Origin: Marinobacter litoralis
Lineage (GTDB): Bacteria; Pseudomonadota; Gammaproteobacteria; Pseudomonadales; Oleiphilaceae
Direction of reading: 5' to 3'
Length of the DNA stretch: 64,000 nt
Assembly: GCF_016427555.1 (NCBI RefSeq)
Contig: NZ_JAELVS010000001.1
Span: 434,001-498,000 of the forward strand
The position numbers and the translations under genes were made by a program. Positions 16,769 through 25,625 of the stretch are shown here, piece by piece. Position 1 is the stretch's first letter. The number at the start of each line of letters is the position of its first letter. The notes beneath the pieces are model-generated. The model was not told the origin of the DNA, ran no database searches, and saw only the letters and a program-made list of their open reading frames with translations.

Positions 16769-17971
16769 TCAAGACCGAGAATGCCAAACCTCCGGGCGAG
16801 GCACAAAGAACGCAAACACCAAACCAAAGGCCAGCGCCGCCACACCGATACCGAATGCCGACAACAGAGTGCCGCCAGCATCCAGCCACTGCTTGGTTAG
16901 CCAAGGGCCTACCATTTGAGTAAAGCCATACAGTGCTACCATCGCCGCCGACAGCCTTGGGCCTTGGTGCGGGTGCAAAGAACGGCCGGTTCTTTGGGTG
17001 AGCAGAACCGTGCCCACAAACGTGCTGCCCACCAGCACCGCGCACAACGACAGACCAACAGCGCCCGGCCAGACAACGGCCGCCAGAACACCCGCCAACT
17101 GAATGATGAAATTCAATCTCAACGCTCGGAGATCACCCATAACGGCACCGAGCTTGTTCCATAGCCACGGCGAGGGAATGGTTACGATCGCCACCAGCAT
17201 CCAGGTGCCGTCTTGCAGGAAATGGTCAGCCGGCAATTCAAGGTTCGCCAGCAACGGCAAAAAAGTCATGGGCAGGATGTATCCCAAGCCCGCGCCAGCG
17301 TAACTCAGGAACAGCGGCACACTGGCGCGATCCAGTAGAGGTGTGGTGGTAATCGTTTTACCGGAGTCGTCTTGTTCACGAACAGGCACATCGAGCTTTC
17401 GCAGCTGCATCACGCCCCACCAGCCCAGCGGGATAGATACCAGCAGGGCAGGCCACCAGCGCTGGGCACCCTCAAGAAAGTCGGCGGGACCGGTCACCAA
17501 ACCGCTGGATACCAAAAGTCCTGTTCCTACACCAATGTACACCAGCCCGCTCAATGAAGCGCGGTTTCGCAGAACCAGCCATTCCAGGATCAGGGCCGGG
17601 GCCTGCACGAAGATCACGCCATTGGCCACGCCATTGAGCCACCGAACCACCGACATCACCGTAAGGTTGTCGGTTTGGGTCATGATCAGGGTGGTGGCAA
17701 CATGTACGAACATGAACAAGGGCAGCAGGAAGCGGATCTGGTCAATCCGGTGCCAGCGGATCGCCAGCATGGCACCCATCAGGTATCCGAGGTAGTTCCA
17801 TGTCGCGATCGCAGCCCCTTGGGAAGCATTTATCTGGTCGTCCGCCACCAGATAAGGCATCAGCGGCGTGTAGATAAACCGACCCAGGGTGTGCACCACC
17901 AGCAACACGAGCCCACCGGCCAACAAAACGGTGAACAACTGTCTGGAAGAAGCGCTCGATGGTGAGGTCAT
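16769..17971 (-). CDS. MFS transporter, YbfB/YjiJ-like
   Basis: A 12-helix transporter of about 400 residues with an opening GLVLLVVHTLGRFIYTPLMP that matches the YbfB/YjiJ group, where GRFxYTPLLP is typical. Substrate is unknown. The start MTSPSSASS was preferred; an ATG nine codons upstream would place an inverted repeat inside the coding region. Neither has a clear ribosome-binding site. It stands between hrpB and the cytochrome oxidase cluster and seems unrelated to both. Confidence 0.75.
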   Translation of the reverse strand: MTSPSSASSRQLFTVLLAGGLVLLVVHTLGRFIYTPLMPYLVADDQINASQGAAIATWNYLGYLMGAMLAIRWHRIDQIRFLLPLFMFVHVATTLIMTQTDNLTVMSVVRWLNGVANGVIFVQAPALILEWLVLRNRASLSGLVYIGVGTGLLVSSGLVTGPADFLEGAQRWWPALLVSIPLGWWGVMQLRKLDVPVREQDDSGKTITTTPLLDRASVPLFLSYAGAGLGYILPMTFLPLLANLELPADHFLQDGTWMLVAIVTIPSPWLWNKLGAVMGDLRALRLNFIIQLAGVLAAVVWPGAVGLSLCAVLVGSTFVGTVLLTQRTGRSLHPHQGPRLSAAMVALYGFTQMVGPWLTKQWLDAGGTLLSAFGIGVAALAFGLVFAFFVPRPEVWHSRS

Positions 17972-17975
17972 ATTT

Positions 17976-18014
17976 ACTGCCCGGTTATGCATGAACATGA
18001 TACAGCCGGGCAGT
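17976..18014. promoter_or_regulatory. 9-base inverted repeat at MFS gene start
   Basis: Perfect arms ACTGCCCGG and CCGGGCAGT are separated by 21 bases and abut the probable start codon. The arm centres are 30 bases (about three helical turns) apart, as expected for a dimer-of-dimers operator; as RNA it could form a hairpin covering the translation start region. Confidence 0.4.
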
Positions 18015-18061
18015 GTATGGCAGACGGTGGAGTTTGTCAGTCAGACCTTGGGCACACGGAA

Positions 18062-18727
18062 TCAGTTGCCTGCGGCTCTGGGGTGATTTTCCTTGGCCCA
18101 GCTATAAATCCGTGCGAACGCTTCGGCTAACTCTTTCGGGTTATGCGGGGGCTGAATCAAGGCCTGGAGTTTGCCATCAGGATTCAGCAGCGCGAAATGT
18201 CCGCTGTGATCCACCAGCAGTTGGCCGTCCACCTCGCGGTGCACAAAGACCGCACTCAGGCTTTGGGCCAGCTCCCTGAGTGTGTCCAGCTCACCGGTCA
18301 GGCCGTGAAAATGCTCACCGAAGAACCCGGTGTAGGCTTTCAGTTTGTCCGGTGTGTCGTGTTCCGGGTCTGCGGTCACCAGCAGGTAATCCGGCTGCGG
18401 CAGTTCCGCCGACAGCAGTTTGTCGGTTTGGCGCAGGTTCGCCATCGCCGCCGGGCAGATGTCCGGGCAGTTGGTGTAACCGACAAACACGAAGCTCCAC
18501 CGGCCTTTCAAGTCGTCCCGCGTTACGGTTTCGCCCTGCTCATTGGTCAGGGTGAATTCCGCCAACTCGCGCGGCTGGTCATACACATAGGTGTTGTATT
18601 CGCTCAGATCTGGCGCTGGCGCGGGTTCACTGTTTGCCAGAAACACCTGCCGCCCCAAGGTCAGGCCAAAAATCAGTGCAACGATCAAAAACAACGCAAG
18701 CAGCGTAATGCGTAGCGAACGCCCCAT
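18062..18727 (-). CDS. SCO1/SenC copper chaperone for cytochrome oxidase
   Basis: Membrane-anchored thioredoxin-fold protein that delivers copper to the CuA site of cytochrome c oxidase subunit II. The 221 residues start with one membrane anchor (about 6-26). The copper-binding CxxxC is in TNCPDICPAAM and the third ligand is the histidine in VDHSGHFALL. It is the last gene of the oxidase cluster, after ctaB, which matches pseudomonad gene order. Confidence 0.9.
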   Translation of the reverse strand: MGRSLRITLLALFLIVALIFGLTLGRQVFLANSEPAPAPDLSEYNTYVYDQPRELAEFTLTNEQGETVTRDDLKGRWSFVFVGYTNCPDICPAAMANLRQTDKLLSAELPQPDYLLVTADPEHDTPDKLKAYTGFFGEHFHGLTGELDTLRELAQSLSAVFVHREVDGQLLVDHSGHFALLNPDGKLQALIQPPHNPKELAEAFARIYSWAKENHPRAAGN

Positions 18728-18763
18728 AGGGCCTCCCGGTCAAATGAGTGTCATGCCCGCTGT

Positions 18764-19681
18764 TCAGTAAAAGACGAAGTGGTCCACCAGCAGCACCACG
18801 AACAACGCCATCAGATACACGATGGAGTATTTAAAGGTATCCATGGCAACCCGGCGGTCATCGCCTTTCAGCAAGCGAATAGCATATTGCAGGAACCGCA
18901 AACCTAAGGCCAGCGCCCCCACCAGATAGATTCCACCGGACATGCCAGTGGCAAAAGGCAACAGGCTGACCACCAACAGCATAACGGTATACAGCACGAT
19001 GTGCAGTTCGGTGTATTTGTTGCCGTGGGTAACCGGCAGCATCGGGATACCGGCTTTGGCATACTCTTCTTTACGATGAATGGCTAAGGCCCAGAAATGC
19101 GGAGGGGTCCAGGCGAAAATGATCAACACTAGCAACAACGCATGGCCCTCTACCTGCCCGGTTACCGCGGTCCAGCCCAGCAAGGGCGGCATGGCCCCGG
19201 CAAGGCCGCCGATGGTTATGTTCTGCGGCGTGGCCCGTTTCAGGAATAAGGTGTAGATGCCTGCGTAGCCTACCAGGGAGGCCAGCGTCAGCCAGGCGGT
19301 AAGCTCGTTCACCTGCCACATGAGCACGACCATGCCGACGGCCGCCAGCACCACCGCAAACAAAATCGCGTCGAAGGGAGCGATCCGGCCTGTCGCCACC
19401 GGGCGTTTGCGGGTGCGGGCCATGACAGTGTCGATTTTCTGATCTACGACATGGTTCACCACGGCCGCGGCGCCCGCCAAAAAGGCGATGCCGAGATTAC
19501 CAAACAGCAGTACGCCCCAACCCGGCACCCCTGGTGCTGCCAGCAACATGCCGATCAAAGAGGTCAGAATCATCAACGCCACTACCCGCGGCTTGGTGAG
19601 TTCCAGATAATCGCGCCACGAGATATGTGTTACGGATCTCGTCGATTCTTGCACCGGCAGTGCTTTTACTTGCTCGCTCAT
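18764..19681 (-). CDS. ctaB: Protoheme IX farnesyltransferase (heme O synthase)
   Basis: UbiA-type prenyltransferase that adds a farnesyl group to heme B, giving heme O. The 305-residue membrane protein has the diphosphate-binding motif NHVVDQKIDTVMARTRKRP and multiple membrane helices. Its start overlaps the ctaA stop (ATGA), so heme O and heme A synthases are translationally coupled. The product feeds CtaA, and finally subunit I of the neighbouring oxidase. Confidence 0.94.
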   Translation of the reverse strand: MSEQVKALPVQESTRSVTHISWRDYLELTKPRVVALMILTSLIGMLLAAPGVPGWGVLLFGNLGIAFLAGAAAVVNHVVDQKIDTVMARTRKRPVATGRIAPFDAILFAVVLAAVGMVVLMWQVNELTAWLTLASLVGYAGIYTLFLKRATPQNITIGGLAGAMPPLLGWTAVTGQVEGHALLLVLIIFAWTPPHFWALAIHRKEEYAKAGIPMLPVTHGNKYTELHIVLYTVMLLVVSLLPFATGMSGGIYLVGALALGLRFLQYAIRLLKGDDRRVAMDTFKYSIVYLMALFVVLLVDHFVFY

Positions 19682-20775
19682 GCCGTTACCTCCCGCGTTA
19701 TGGTTGTTGTGTGGGATGCCGTCGCTGATTTTGAATGCGGTAACTGGGTATGCCGCCAGATCAGATTGATCATCGACAGCAGCAGCCCGGCCCCCATGGC
19801 GTTATGCGCCACGGCAATGCCGAGCGGAATATGAAACCAGACATTGGCTAACCCCAGACTGAACTGAAGCGCCAGCGCGCAGGCCACCAGCAATATGCTG
19901 CTATCCAGACCACTGCTACCTCGTTGCCTCCAGAGCCGGAGCAGCATCAAGCCTAAGTAGAACATTACAACCACGGCGCCAAGGCGATGGGTCACATGAA
20001 TGGCAACACGGCCATCATCGGTCAGTTGCCCGCCCAGATAATTCGGCCCCACCTGCTGCGCAATATCAAAACCATGCCGGAAGTCCATGCTCTCCGGCCA
20101 CCACTGGCCTTGGCACGTAGGCAGATCGGTGCAGGCCACCGCCGCATAGTTCGCAGCCGTCCAGGCTCCGAGCGCAATCTGTACCACCACCAGAAACAAG
20201 CCACCGTGGAGCCAGGGGCGAAGTTTGGACAGACGCGTGGCCACCCGCCCCGCCGACCGATGCGGCATACCCGCTCTGTTGCGCAATCTTAACGTCAAAA
20301 GGAACAATAGGCTGAGTGTGGTAAATCCACCCAACAGATGCAGCGCCACGACTTGCGGCCAAAGTTTCAGGGTAACCGTCCACATGCCGAAAGCACCCTG
20401 CAATACGATGAAGCCTGCGATGAACAAAGGCAGGCGCAGGGGCAGGTGGGCACGACGATGGCGAATCGAGGCAATGGCCAACCCAAACACCACCAACCCC
20501 AAGGTACCGGCAGCGTATCGGTGAATCATTTCCGGCCAGCCTTTAGCAACATCCACCGGAGTTTCAGGGAAGCGGGCATTGGCGATGGCGATGTTGGTTT
20601 CGCTTTGAGGCACCGTTAAGAAACCATAGCAGCCGGGCCAATCCGGACAGCCAAGGCCGGCATGGACCAAGCGCGTCCAGGCCCCCAGCATGATCACCAC
20701 CACCGCCAGTGCGCAGGCCAGTGTTGACCAAACCGCCAGCTTTCGGGCCAAGGCGTCTGTTGAAGTCTGGTTCAC
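19678..20775 (-). CDS. ctaA: Heme A synthase (COX15/CtaA)
   Basis: Oxidises the C8 methyl of heme O to give heme A for aa3-type oxidase. The 365-residue protein has eight predicted membrane helices and family blocks GAWTRLVHAGLGCPDWPGCYG, with the paired Cys of the first loop, and later VHVTHRLGAV-like IHVTHRLGAVVV carrying a heme-ligand His. A GTG start was chosen because GGGAGG lies eight bases upstream; the TTG eight codons earlier would overlap the previous gene. Confidence 0.92.
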   Translation of the reverse strand: MNQTSTDALARKLAVWSTLACALAVVVIMLGAWTRLVHAGLGCPDWPGCYGFLTVPQSETNIAIANARFPETPVDVAKGWPEMIHRYAAGTLGLVVFGLAIASIRHRRAHLPLRLPLFIAGFIVLQGAFGMWTVTLKLWPQVVALHLLGGFTTLSLLFLLTLRLRNRAGMPHRSAGRVATRLSKLRPWLHGGLFLVVVQIALGAWTAANYAAVACTDLPTCQGQWWPESMDFRHGFDIAQQVGPNYLGGQLTDDGRVAIHVTHRLGAVVVMFYLGLMLLRLWRQRGSSGLDSSILLVACALALQFSLGLANVWFHIPLGIAVAHNAMGAGLLLSMINLIWRHTQLPHSKSATASHTTTITREVTA

Positions 20776-20791
20776 CGCATCGCCCTCCCGG

Positions 20792-21427
20792 TCAGCCAAT
20801 CTGCGACAGCTTCAGCAGTTGCTTGATGTCTTTCAGCATCTGTTTGCCGGTGTGTTCGGTGCCGTAATGCATCATCACGTTGCCAAAGGGATCAACCAGC
20901 AGGATACGAGGCTCTGAGTCAGGATTAACACCATCCGGCCAGGCCGGTGTGGCGCCCGGCATTAGCCTTAGCCGCTCCATGCGCTGATAGTCCCGGGGCC
21001 AACGCGCTTCCAGCTCAGCGGGGGTTGCAGCCAACCAGGCGGCACGGCTGACTCTGGGAGCTTCTTTGCCGAGGGCGATATTGACTTGTCGCGCCAGGTA
21101 CAGCAGTTGCTCGCACGCTTCGGTGCAGGTGCCCGCTGTAACCAGCATCAACCATTGGGGGTCGGCCTTATCCGCACCAAATCGTTCGGCAAGCGGCAGG
21201 CCAGTACGGGTTTCGAGATTCAAAGCCTGAACCGGCACAACCGGCTGCAACAGTTCGCCATTATTGGTGTGGCCTTCCGGGTTCAGCCAACCGGTGTAGA
21301 ACATAATGGTCGCCAGCACCATAGGCCCAAAGCCCACGGCAAACAGAAGGATTGCCGTGCGCCGGCCACGCCGGATCTGTTCCGGGCTCGCGGATTCGCG
21401 ACCACTCATGGAGTCAGCCGTTGTCAT
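20792..21427 (-). CDS. Cytochrome oxidase cluster accessory protein, thioredoxin-like, membrane-anchored
   Basis: A 211-residue protein with one N-terminal membrane segment (about residues 26-46) and a periplasmic domain that looks SCO/thioredoxin-like: WLMLVTAGTCTEACEQLLYLAR contains a CxxxC pair, and PRILLVDPFGNVMMHY resembles the end of that fold. This gene type recurs between SURF1 and ctaA in pseudomonad oxidase clusters. A role in oxidase maturation is inferred from context. AGGAG lies seven bases before the ATG. Confidence 0.75.
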   Translation of the reverse strand: MTTADSMSGRESASPEQIRRGRRTAILLFAVGFGPMVLATIMFYTGWLNPEGHTNNGELLQPVVPVQALNLETRTGLPLAERFGADKADPQWLMLVTAGTCTEACEQLLYLARQVNIALGKEAPRVSRAAWLAATPAELEARWPRDYQRMERLRLMPGATPAWPDGVNPDSEPRILLVDPFGNVMMHYGTEHTGKQMLKDIKQLLKLSQIG

Positions 21428-21462
21428 TGTCGGCTCCTGCCTTTGTGTCTTTCTTTGTTGTT

Positions 21463-22164
21463 TTATGTCTCGCTACGCCTATAACTCGCTACTACAGTCA
21501 ATATAGTCAGCACTGCCGCAAGCGCAAACCATTGCACCGCATATCCATAATGCGTTTGTGGCCCCATCACATCCGGAACCCGGTCGGCACGGTAGGCGCC
21601 GGGCTGTTTCGGGTCCGAAAGCATCACGGTCACCGGGGCCGGTTCACGCACGAATTCGGCAACTTCGGTTTTCGGCAACGCCTGCACGCGTTTCGGCCAA
21701 CCGTCCCCGGATGATGCTACCTCCGCCAGAACCGGCGGCTCCGGGTACTCCGCCAAACGGCCCTCTATCGTCAGGAGGTCGTCCGGGGTTTCAATCGTCG
21801 GTAAAGTATCGCGGGTTCGGGTGCCCTGTACCCATCCCCGATTGACCACCACCGGGGGGCCTTCAAGGGGCCGGAACAGGGTCAGCACCTCATAACCTGG
21901 AATGCCGTCTCGGGTACGGTTATCCAATAACCAGCTTTGCTTACCGTAAAAGCCCGTAAGGTATACCGGTAACCCCGGCTGAAGATCACCGGCAACCAGG
22001 GTCGCCCAAGGCGTGTCGTTAGCTTGTTGTTGCCAGGCTTGCAGCAGGGTTTGCTTTTCACCCGCACGGTTCAGTTGCCAGATGCCGAGACTTATAAGAA
22101 GAGGCAGGAACAGGCCGCTAAACATCAGCAGACGCCAATCAAAATGCCATCGGCGATCCTTCAA
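21463..22164 (-). CDS. SURF1 family oxidase assembly protein
   Basis: A 233-residue protein with an N-terminal membrane helix (FSGLFLPLLISLGIWQL), a periplasmic domain (VYLTGFYGKQSWLLDNRTRDG, VVVNRGWVQGT) and a C-terminal helix ending HYGYAVQWFALAAVLTI. This two-helix layout is characteristic of SURF1, which helps insert heme A into subunit I. The start is TTG: the family usually includes the RFDWRL-type segment before the first helix, and no ATG precedes it. Confidence 0.88.
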   Translation of the reverse strand: MKDRRWHFDWRLLMFSGLFLPLLISLGIWQLNRAGEKQTLLQAWQQQANDTPWATLVAGDLQPGLPVYLTGFYGKQSWLLDNRTRDGIPGYEVLTLFRPLEGPPVVVNRGWVQGTRTRDTLPTIETPDDLLTIEGRLAEYPEPPVLAEVASSGDGWPKRVQALPKTEVAEFVREPAPVTVMLSDPKQPGAYRADRVPDVMGPQTHYGYAVQWFALAAVLTILTVVASYRRSET

Positions 22165-22258
22165 AACGGCCTACCCATGCTTTGCTATAGTGAAGAAAAG
22201 GCAAGAAGCGGAAACACGCCTACCACTGCCTGAACAATCAATAACAACGGGATACCCC

Positions 22259-22465
22259 ATGCTTAAAGTTGCCATTGTCGTACTGCTGTTCGCCGTTATC
22301 GTGAGTTTGTTCAGCGGTCTGTTTTTCTTGATCCACGACGGTGGCAAAACCCGGCGGGTGGTCAACTCCCTGGCGGTCCGGGTTGCCTTGAGTGTGCTGC
22401 TGCTCGTGCTGCTGTTGATCGCGCTCTGGTCCGGATCGATCACTCTTAACCCGACACCGTCATGA
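22259..22465 (+). CDS. DUF2909 twin-transmembrane small protein
   Basis: A 68-residue protein made of two membrane helices joined by a short basic loop (HDGGKTRRVVNSLAVRVALS). This matches the small DUF2909 proteins found in cytochrome oxidase clusters. It is on the opposite strand to its neighbours: divergent from SURF1 (95-base gap) and convergent with coxC (10-base gap). The role is unknown; a link with oxidase assembly rests on position only. Confidence 0.75.
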   Translation: MLKVAIVVLLFAVIVSLFSGLFFLIHDGGKTRRVVNSLAVRVALSVLLLVLLLIALWSGSITLNPTPS

Positions 22466-22475
22466 ATACCGGCGC

Positions 22476-23363
22476 TCAAAGTACGTAAACAAATACGAAC
22501 AATCCTAGCCACACCACATCCACAAAGTGCCAATACCAAGCCGCCGCTTCAAAGCCAAAATGGTTATCGGCGCTGAAATGCCCCTTGGTGATCCGAATCA
22601 ACATGATCGTGAGCATGATCGTACCCAACAGAACGTGGGCCCCGTGGAAACCGGTCAGCATAAAGAACGTACTGCCGTAGATACCAGACTGCAGCGTCAG
22701 ATCCAGATCGTTGTAGGCATGGACGTATTCGTAACCCTGAACAAACAGGAACACAACGGCAAGCGCAATGGTCAGCGCCATCCAGAGTTTTACCTTAGCG
22801 CGATCGCCGGCCTTCAAGGCGTGGTGGGCAATGGTCACGGTGAACGAGGATGTCACCAGCAGAATGGTGTTGAGTAACGGCAATCCCCAAGGCCCTACTA
22901 CCTCTGAGGGCCCTTGATACGCTTGTGGATCGGGGTTATTTACCAACGGCCAACTGGCCTGGAAGCCCTCCCACAGCATGTTGGAACTGCCTTTGTCGCC
23001 CTCACCGCCCAACCAGGGCACCACAAACACCCGAACGTAGAACAATGCCCCGAAAAAGGCAGCAAAGAACATCACCTCGGAAAAAATGAACCAACTCATG
23101 CCCCAACGGAATGAACGGTCCATCTGGTCGCTGTACAGGCCGGCCCGGCTTTCCCGAATCACACTGCCGAACCAACCAAACAGCATGTAAGCCATAATCA
23201 GTGCGCCAATCCAGAACATCACCCAGGAGCCGGTGGTGCTTTCACCCTGATTGCCATTGACCATGATGGATGCAGCGCCGTAAAGGGTGACCCCAAGGCC
23301 AACGGTGGCGACAATGGGCCACTTACTCTGTTCGGGAACGTAGTAGGTCTGGTGATCCGCCAT
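22476..23363 (-). CDS. coxC: Cytochrome c oxidase subunit III
   Basis: Seven-helix core subunit of the aa3-type proton-pumping terminal oxidase, 295 residues. Helices follow the standard order, with LLNTILLVTSSFTVTIAHHA and FFMLTGFHGAHVLLGTIML typical, and the C-terminus AAWYWHFVDVVWLGLFVFVY conserved. It is third in the cluster, after ctaG. Confidence 0.95.
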   Translation of the reverse strand: MADHQTYYVPEQSKWPIVATVGLGVTLYGAASIMVNGNQGESTTGSWVMFWIGALIMAYMLFGWFGSVIRESRAGLYSDQMDRSFRWGMSWFIFSEVMFFAAFFGALFYVRVFVVPWLGGEGDKGSSNMLWEGFQASWPLVNNPDPQAYQGPSEVVGPWGLPLLNTILLVTSSFTVTIAHHALKAGDRAKVKLWMALTIALAVVFLFVQGYEYVHAYNDLDLTLQSGIYGSTFFMLTGFHGAHVLLGTIMLTIMLIRITKGHFSADNHFGFEAAAWYWHFVDVVWLGLFVFVYVL

Positions 23364-23379
23364 AGTTCTCTCCGATGGC

Positions 23380-23970
23380 TTAGCCGTTATTGTTGGTTAT
23401 TGTGTCTGCCGCTGCCGGGCCAGAAACTTCCACAGGCTTGCCCTGATCGTACAGGGTGTAAGACAACGTCAGCTTGGTAATGTGTTCAGGCAGCTCCGGG
23501 TCCACGATGAAAACCAGCGGCATTTCCACGCTTTCGCCAGCCTCCAGTGGTTGTTGATTGAAACAAAAGCATTCCGTTTTATGAAAATACAGCGTGCCTT
23601 CCGAGGGTGACAGGCTGGGCACTGCCTGCCCCACCATGTCATCTGCGGTTGGATTTGCCGCAAAGAACTTCACCGTCATCGGCTCACCGGGGTGTACCTT
23701 CACACTGCGCACCACCGGCCGGAATTCCCAGCTCATACCGGGGCCATTACTGGCCAGAAACTGAACCGTGACCGTCCGATTCTCATCCACCTGTTCGCTG
23801 CTGCCCGCCTCATAGCGGCCGCTGGTTTTTCCGTTTATTCCGGTGATGTCACAAAACACGTCGTACAAGGGAACCAGGGCAAATCCAAACGCGAACATGC
23901 CCACCACGCCGGCCATGCACCAGGCAATGACCCGGCTGTTACTGCGTTTGCCTTGCTGCTGATCAGCCAT
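23380..23970 (-). CDS. ctaG: Cytochrome c oxidase assembly protein CtaG/Cox11
   Basis: Copper chaperone for the CuB site of subunit I. The 196 residues have one N-terminal membrane helix and a periplasmic immunoglobulin-like domain with the copper motif ECFCFNQQ. It is placed between coxA and coxC, the usual position, 14 bases after coxA. Confidence 0.93.
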   Translation of the reverse strand: MADQQQGKRSNSRVIAWCMAGVVGMFAFGFALVPLYDVFCDITGINGKTSGRYEAGSSEQVDENRTVTVQFLASNGPGMSWEFRPVVRSVKVHPGEPMTVKFFAANPTADDMVGQAVPSLSPSEGTLYFHKTECFCFNQQPLEAGESVEMPLVFIVDPELPEHITKLTLSYTLYDQGKPVEVSGPAAADTITNNNG

Positions 23971-23984
23971 GACAAAACTCCCGA

Positions 23985-25568
23985 TTACTTCACTTCAGGG
24001 GGTGTTGAGAAGGTGTGGTACGGGGCCGGGGAGGGTACCGTCCACTCCAGCCCTTCTGCACCGTCCCACGGTTTGGCGGCGGCTTTCTCACCGCCGCGGG
24101 CACACTTCACCACGATGAACAGGAACAACAGCTGCGTCACGCCGAACATAAAGGCCCCGACGCTGGAGACCATATTGAAGTCCGCGAACTGCAGCGCATA
24201 ATCCGGAATCCGCCGCGGCATGCCCGCCAATCCCAGGAAGTGCATGGGGAAGAACGCCAGGTTCATGCCCACAAATGACAGCCAGAAGTGGGTTTTGGCG
24301 AGGGTTTCGTCGTACATGTTGCCGGTCCATTTCGGCAACCAGAAATAGGCCGAGGCGAAGATGCCGAAGATAGCCCCCGGCACCAGCACATAGTGGAAGT
24401 GAGCCACCACGAAGTAGGTGTCGTGATACTGGAAGTCAGCCGGAGCAATGGCCAGCATCAGCCCGGAGAAACCGCCAATGGTAAACAGGATGATAAAGGC
24501 CACCGCAAACAGCATGGGGGCTTCAAAGCTCAGCGAACCCCGGAACATGGTGGTTACCCAGTTGAACACCTTCACCCCGGTGGGCACCGCAATCAATAAG
24601 GTTGCGTACATAAAGAACAACTGCCCCGCCAGCGGGATGCCAACGGTAAACATATGGTGCGCCCAAACCAGAAACGAGAGCACGGCAATGGCACCCACGG
24701 CATATACCATGGAGGCGTAGCCAAATAATGGTTTGCGCGAGAAGGCCGGGACAATATGGGACACGGCCCCGAACGCCGGCAGAATCATGATGTACACCTC
24801 AGGATGCCCGAAGAACCAGAACACATGCTGGAACAACACCGGGTCACCGCCGCCTGAGGCATCAAAGAAACTGGTGCCGAAGTTAATGTCCATCAACATC
24901 ATCGTAACCGCACCCGCCAGTACCGGCATCACGGCTATCAACAGAAACGCCGTGATCAGCCAGGTCCAGACGAACAGCGGCATTTTCATCAGGGTCATGC
25001 TCGGTGCGCGCAGGTTCAGAATAGTGGCGATCACGTTGATGGCACCCATGATGGATGACACACCCATGATGTGGATGGCGAAAATGAAGAAGGTGGTGCT
25101 GGGTGGCCCGTAAGTCGTGGACAAAGGCGCATAGAAGGTCCAGCCGAAGTTGGGTGCGCCGCCCTCCATAAACAAGGTGGACACCAGGATCAGGAAGGCA
25201 CAGGGCAGCAGCCAGAAACTCCAGTTGTTCATCCGTGGCAACGCCATATCGGGCGCACCAATCATCAGCGGCAACATCCAGTTGGCCAACCCCACGAAGG
25301 CGGGCATGACTGCGCCGAACACCATGATCAGCCCGTGCATGGTGGTCATCTGGTTAAAAAATTCGGGCTGAACAATCTGCAAGCCCGGCTGGAATAATTC
25401 CGCCCGTATCACCATCGCCATGCTGCCGCCCAGCAGGAACATAGCGAAGCTGAAAATCAGGTACATAGACCCGATGTCTTTATGGTTGGTGGTCAACAAC
25501 CAACGGCTGATGCCTTTGGCCGGGCCGTGGTGATGTTCCTGGTTGTGGGTATCTGCAACCGCACTCAT
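23985..25568 (-). CDS. coxA: Cytochrome c oxidase subunit I
   Basis: Catalytic heme-copper subunit with 12 helices, 527 residues. The CuB/heme a3 motifs are readable: FWFFGHPEVYIMILP (His and cross-linked Tyr), VWAHHMFTVG (two CuB His), and HDTYFVVAHFHYVL (heme ligands). An early TTMHGLIMVF supplies a heme a ligand. The length and motifs fit an A-type oxidase with a normal K-channel. It follows coxB by 57 bases. Confidence 0.96.
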   Translation of the reverse strand: MSAVADTHNQEHHHGPAKGISRWLLTTNHKDIGSMYLIFSFAMFLLGGSMAMVIRAELFQPGLQIVQPEFFNQMTTMHGLIMVFGAVMPAFVGLANWMLPLMIGAPDMALPRMNNWSFWLLPCAFLILVSTLFMEGGAPNFGWTFYAPLSTTYGPPSTTFFIFAIHIMGVSSIMGAINVIATILNLRAPSMTLMKMPLFVWTWLITAFLLIAVMPVLAGAVTMMLMDINFGTSFFDASGGGDPVLFQHVFWFFGHPEVYIMILPAFGAVSHIVPAFSRKPLFGYASMVYAVGAIAVLSFLVWAHHMFTVGIPLAGQLFFMYATLLIAVPTGVKVFNWVTTMFRGSLSFEAPMLFAVAFIILFTIGGFSGLMLAIAPADFQYHDTYFVVAHFHYVLVPGAIFGIFASAYFWLPKWTGNMYDETLAKTHFWLSFVGMNLAFFPMHFLGLAGMPRRIPDYALQFADFNMVSSVGAFMFGVTQLLFLFIVVKCARGGEKAAAKPWDGAEGLEWTVPSPAPYHTFSTPPEVK

Positions 25569-25625
25569 GAAAACCCCCGTTACCGCCGTTTTTTATGGCT
25601 GGTGATTGTTGTTATCTGGCGTCAA

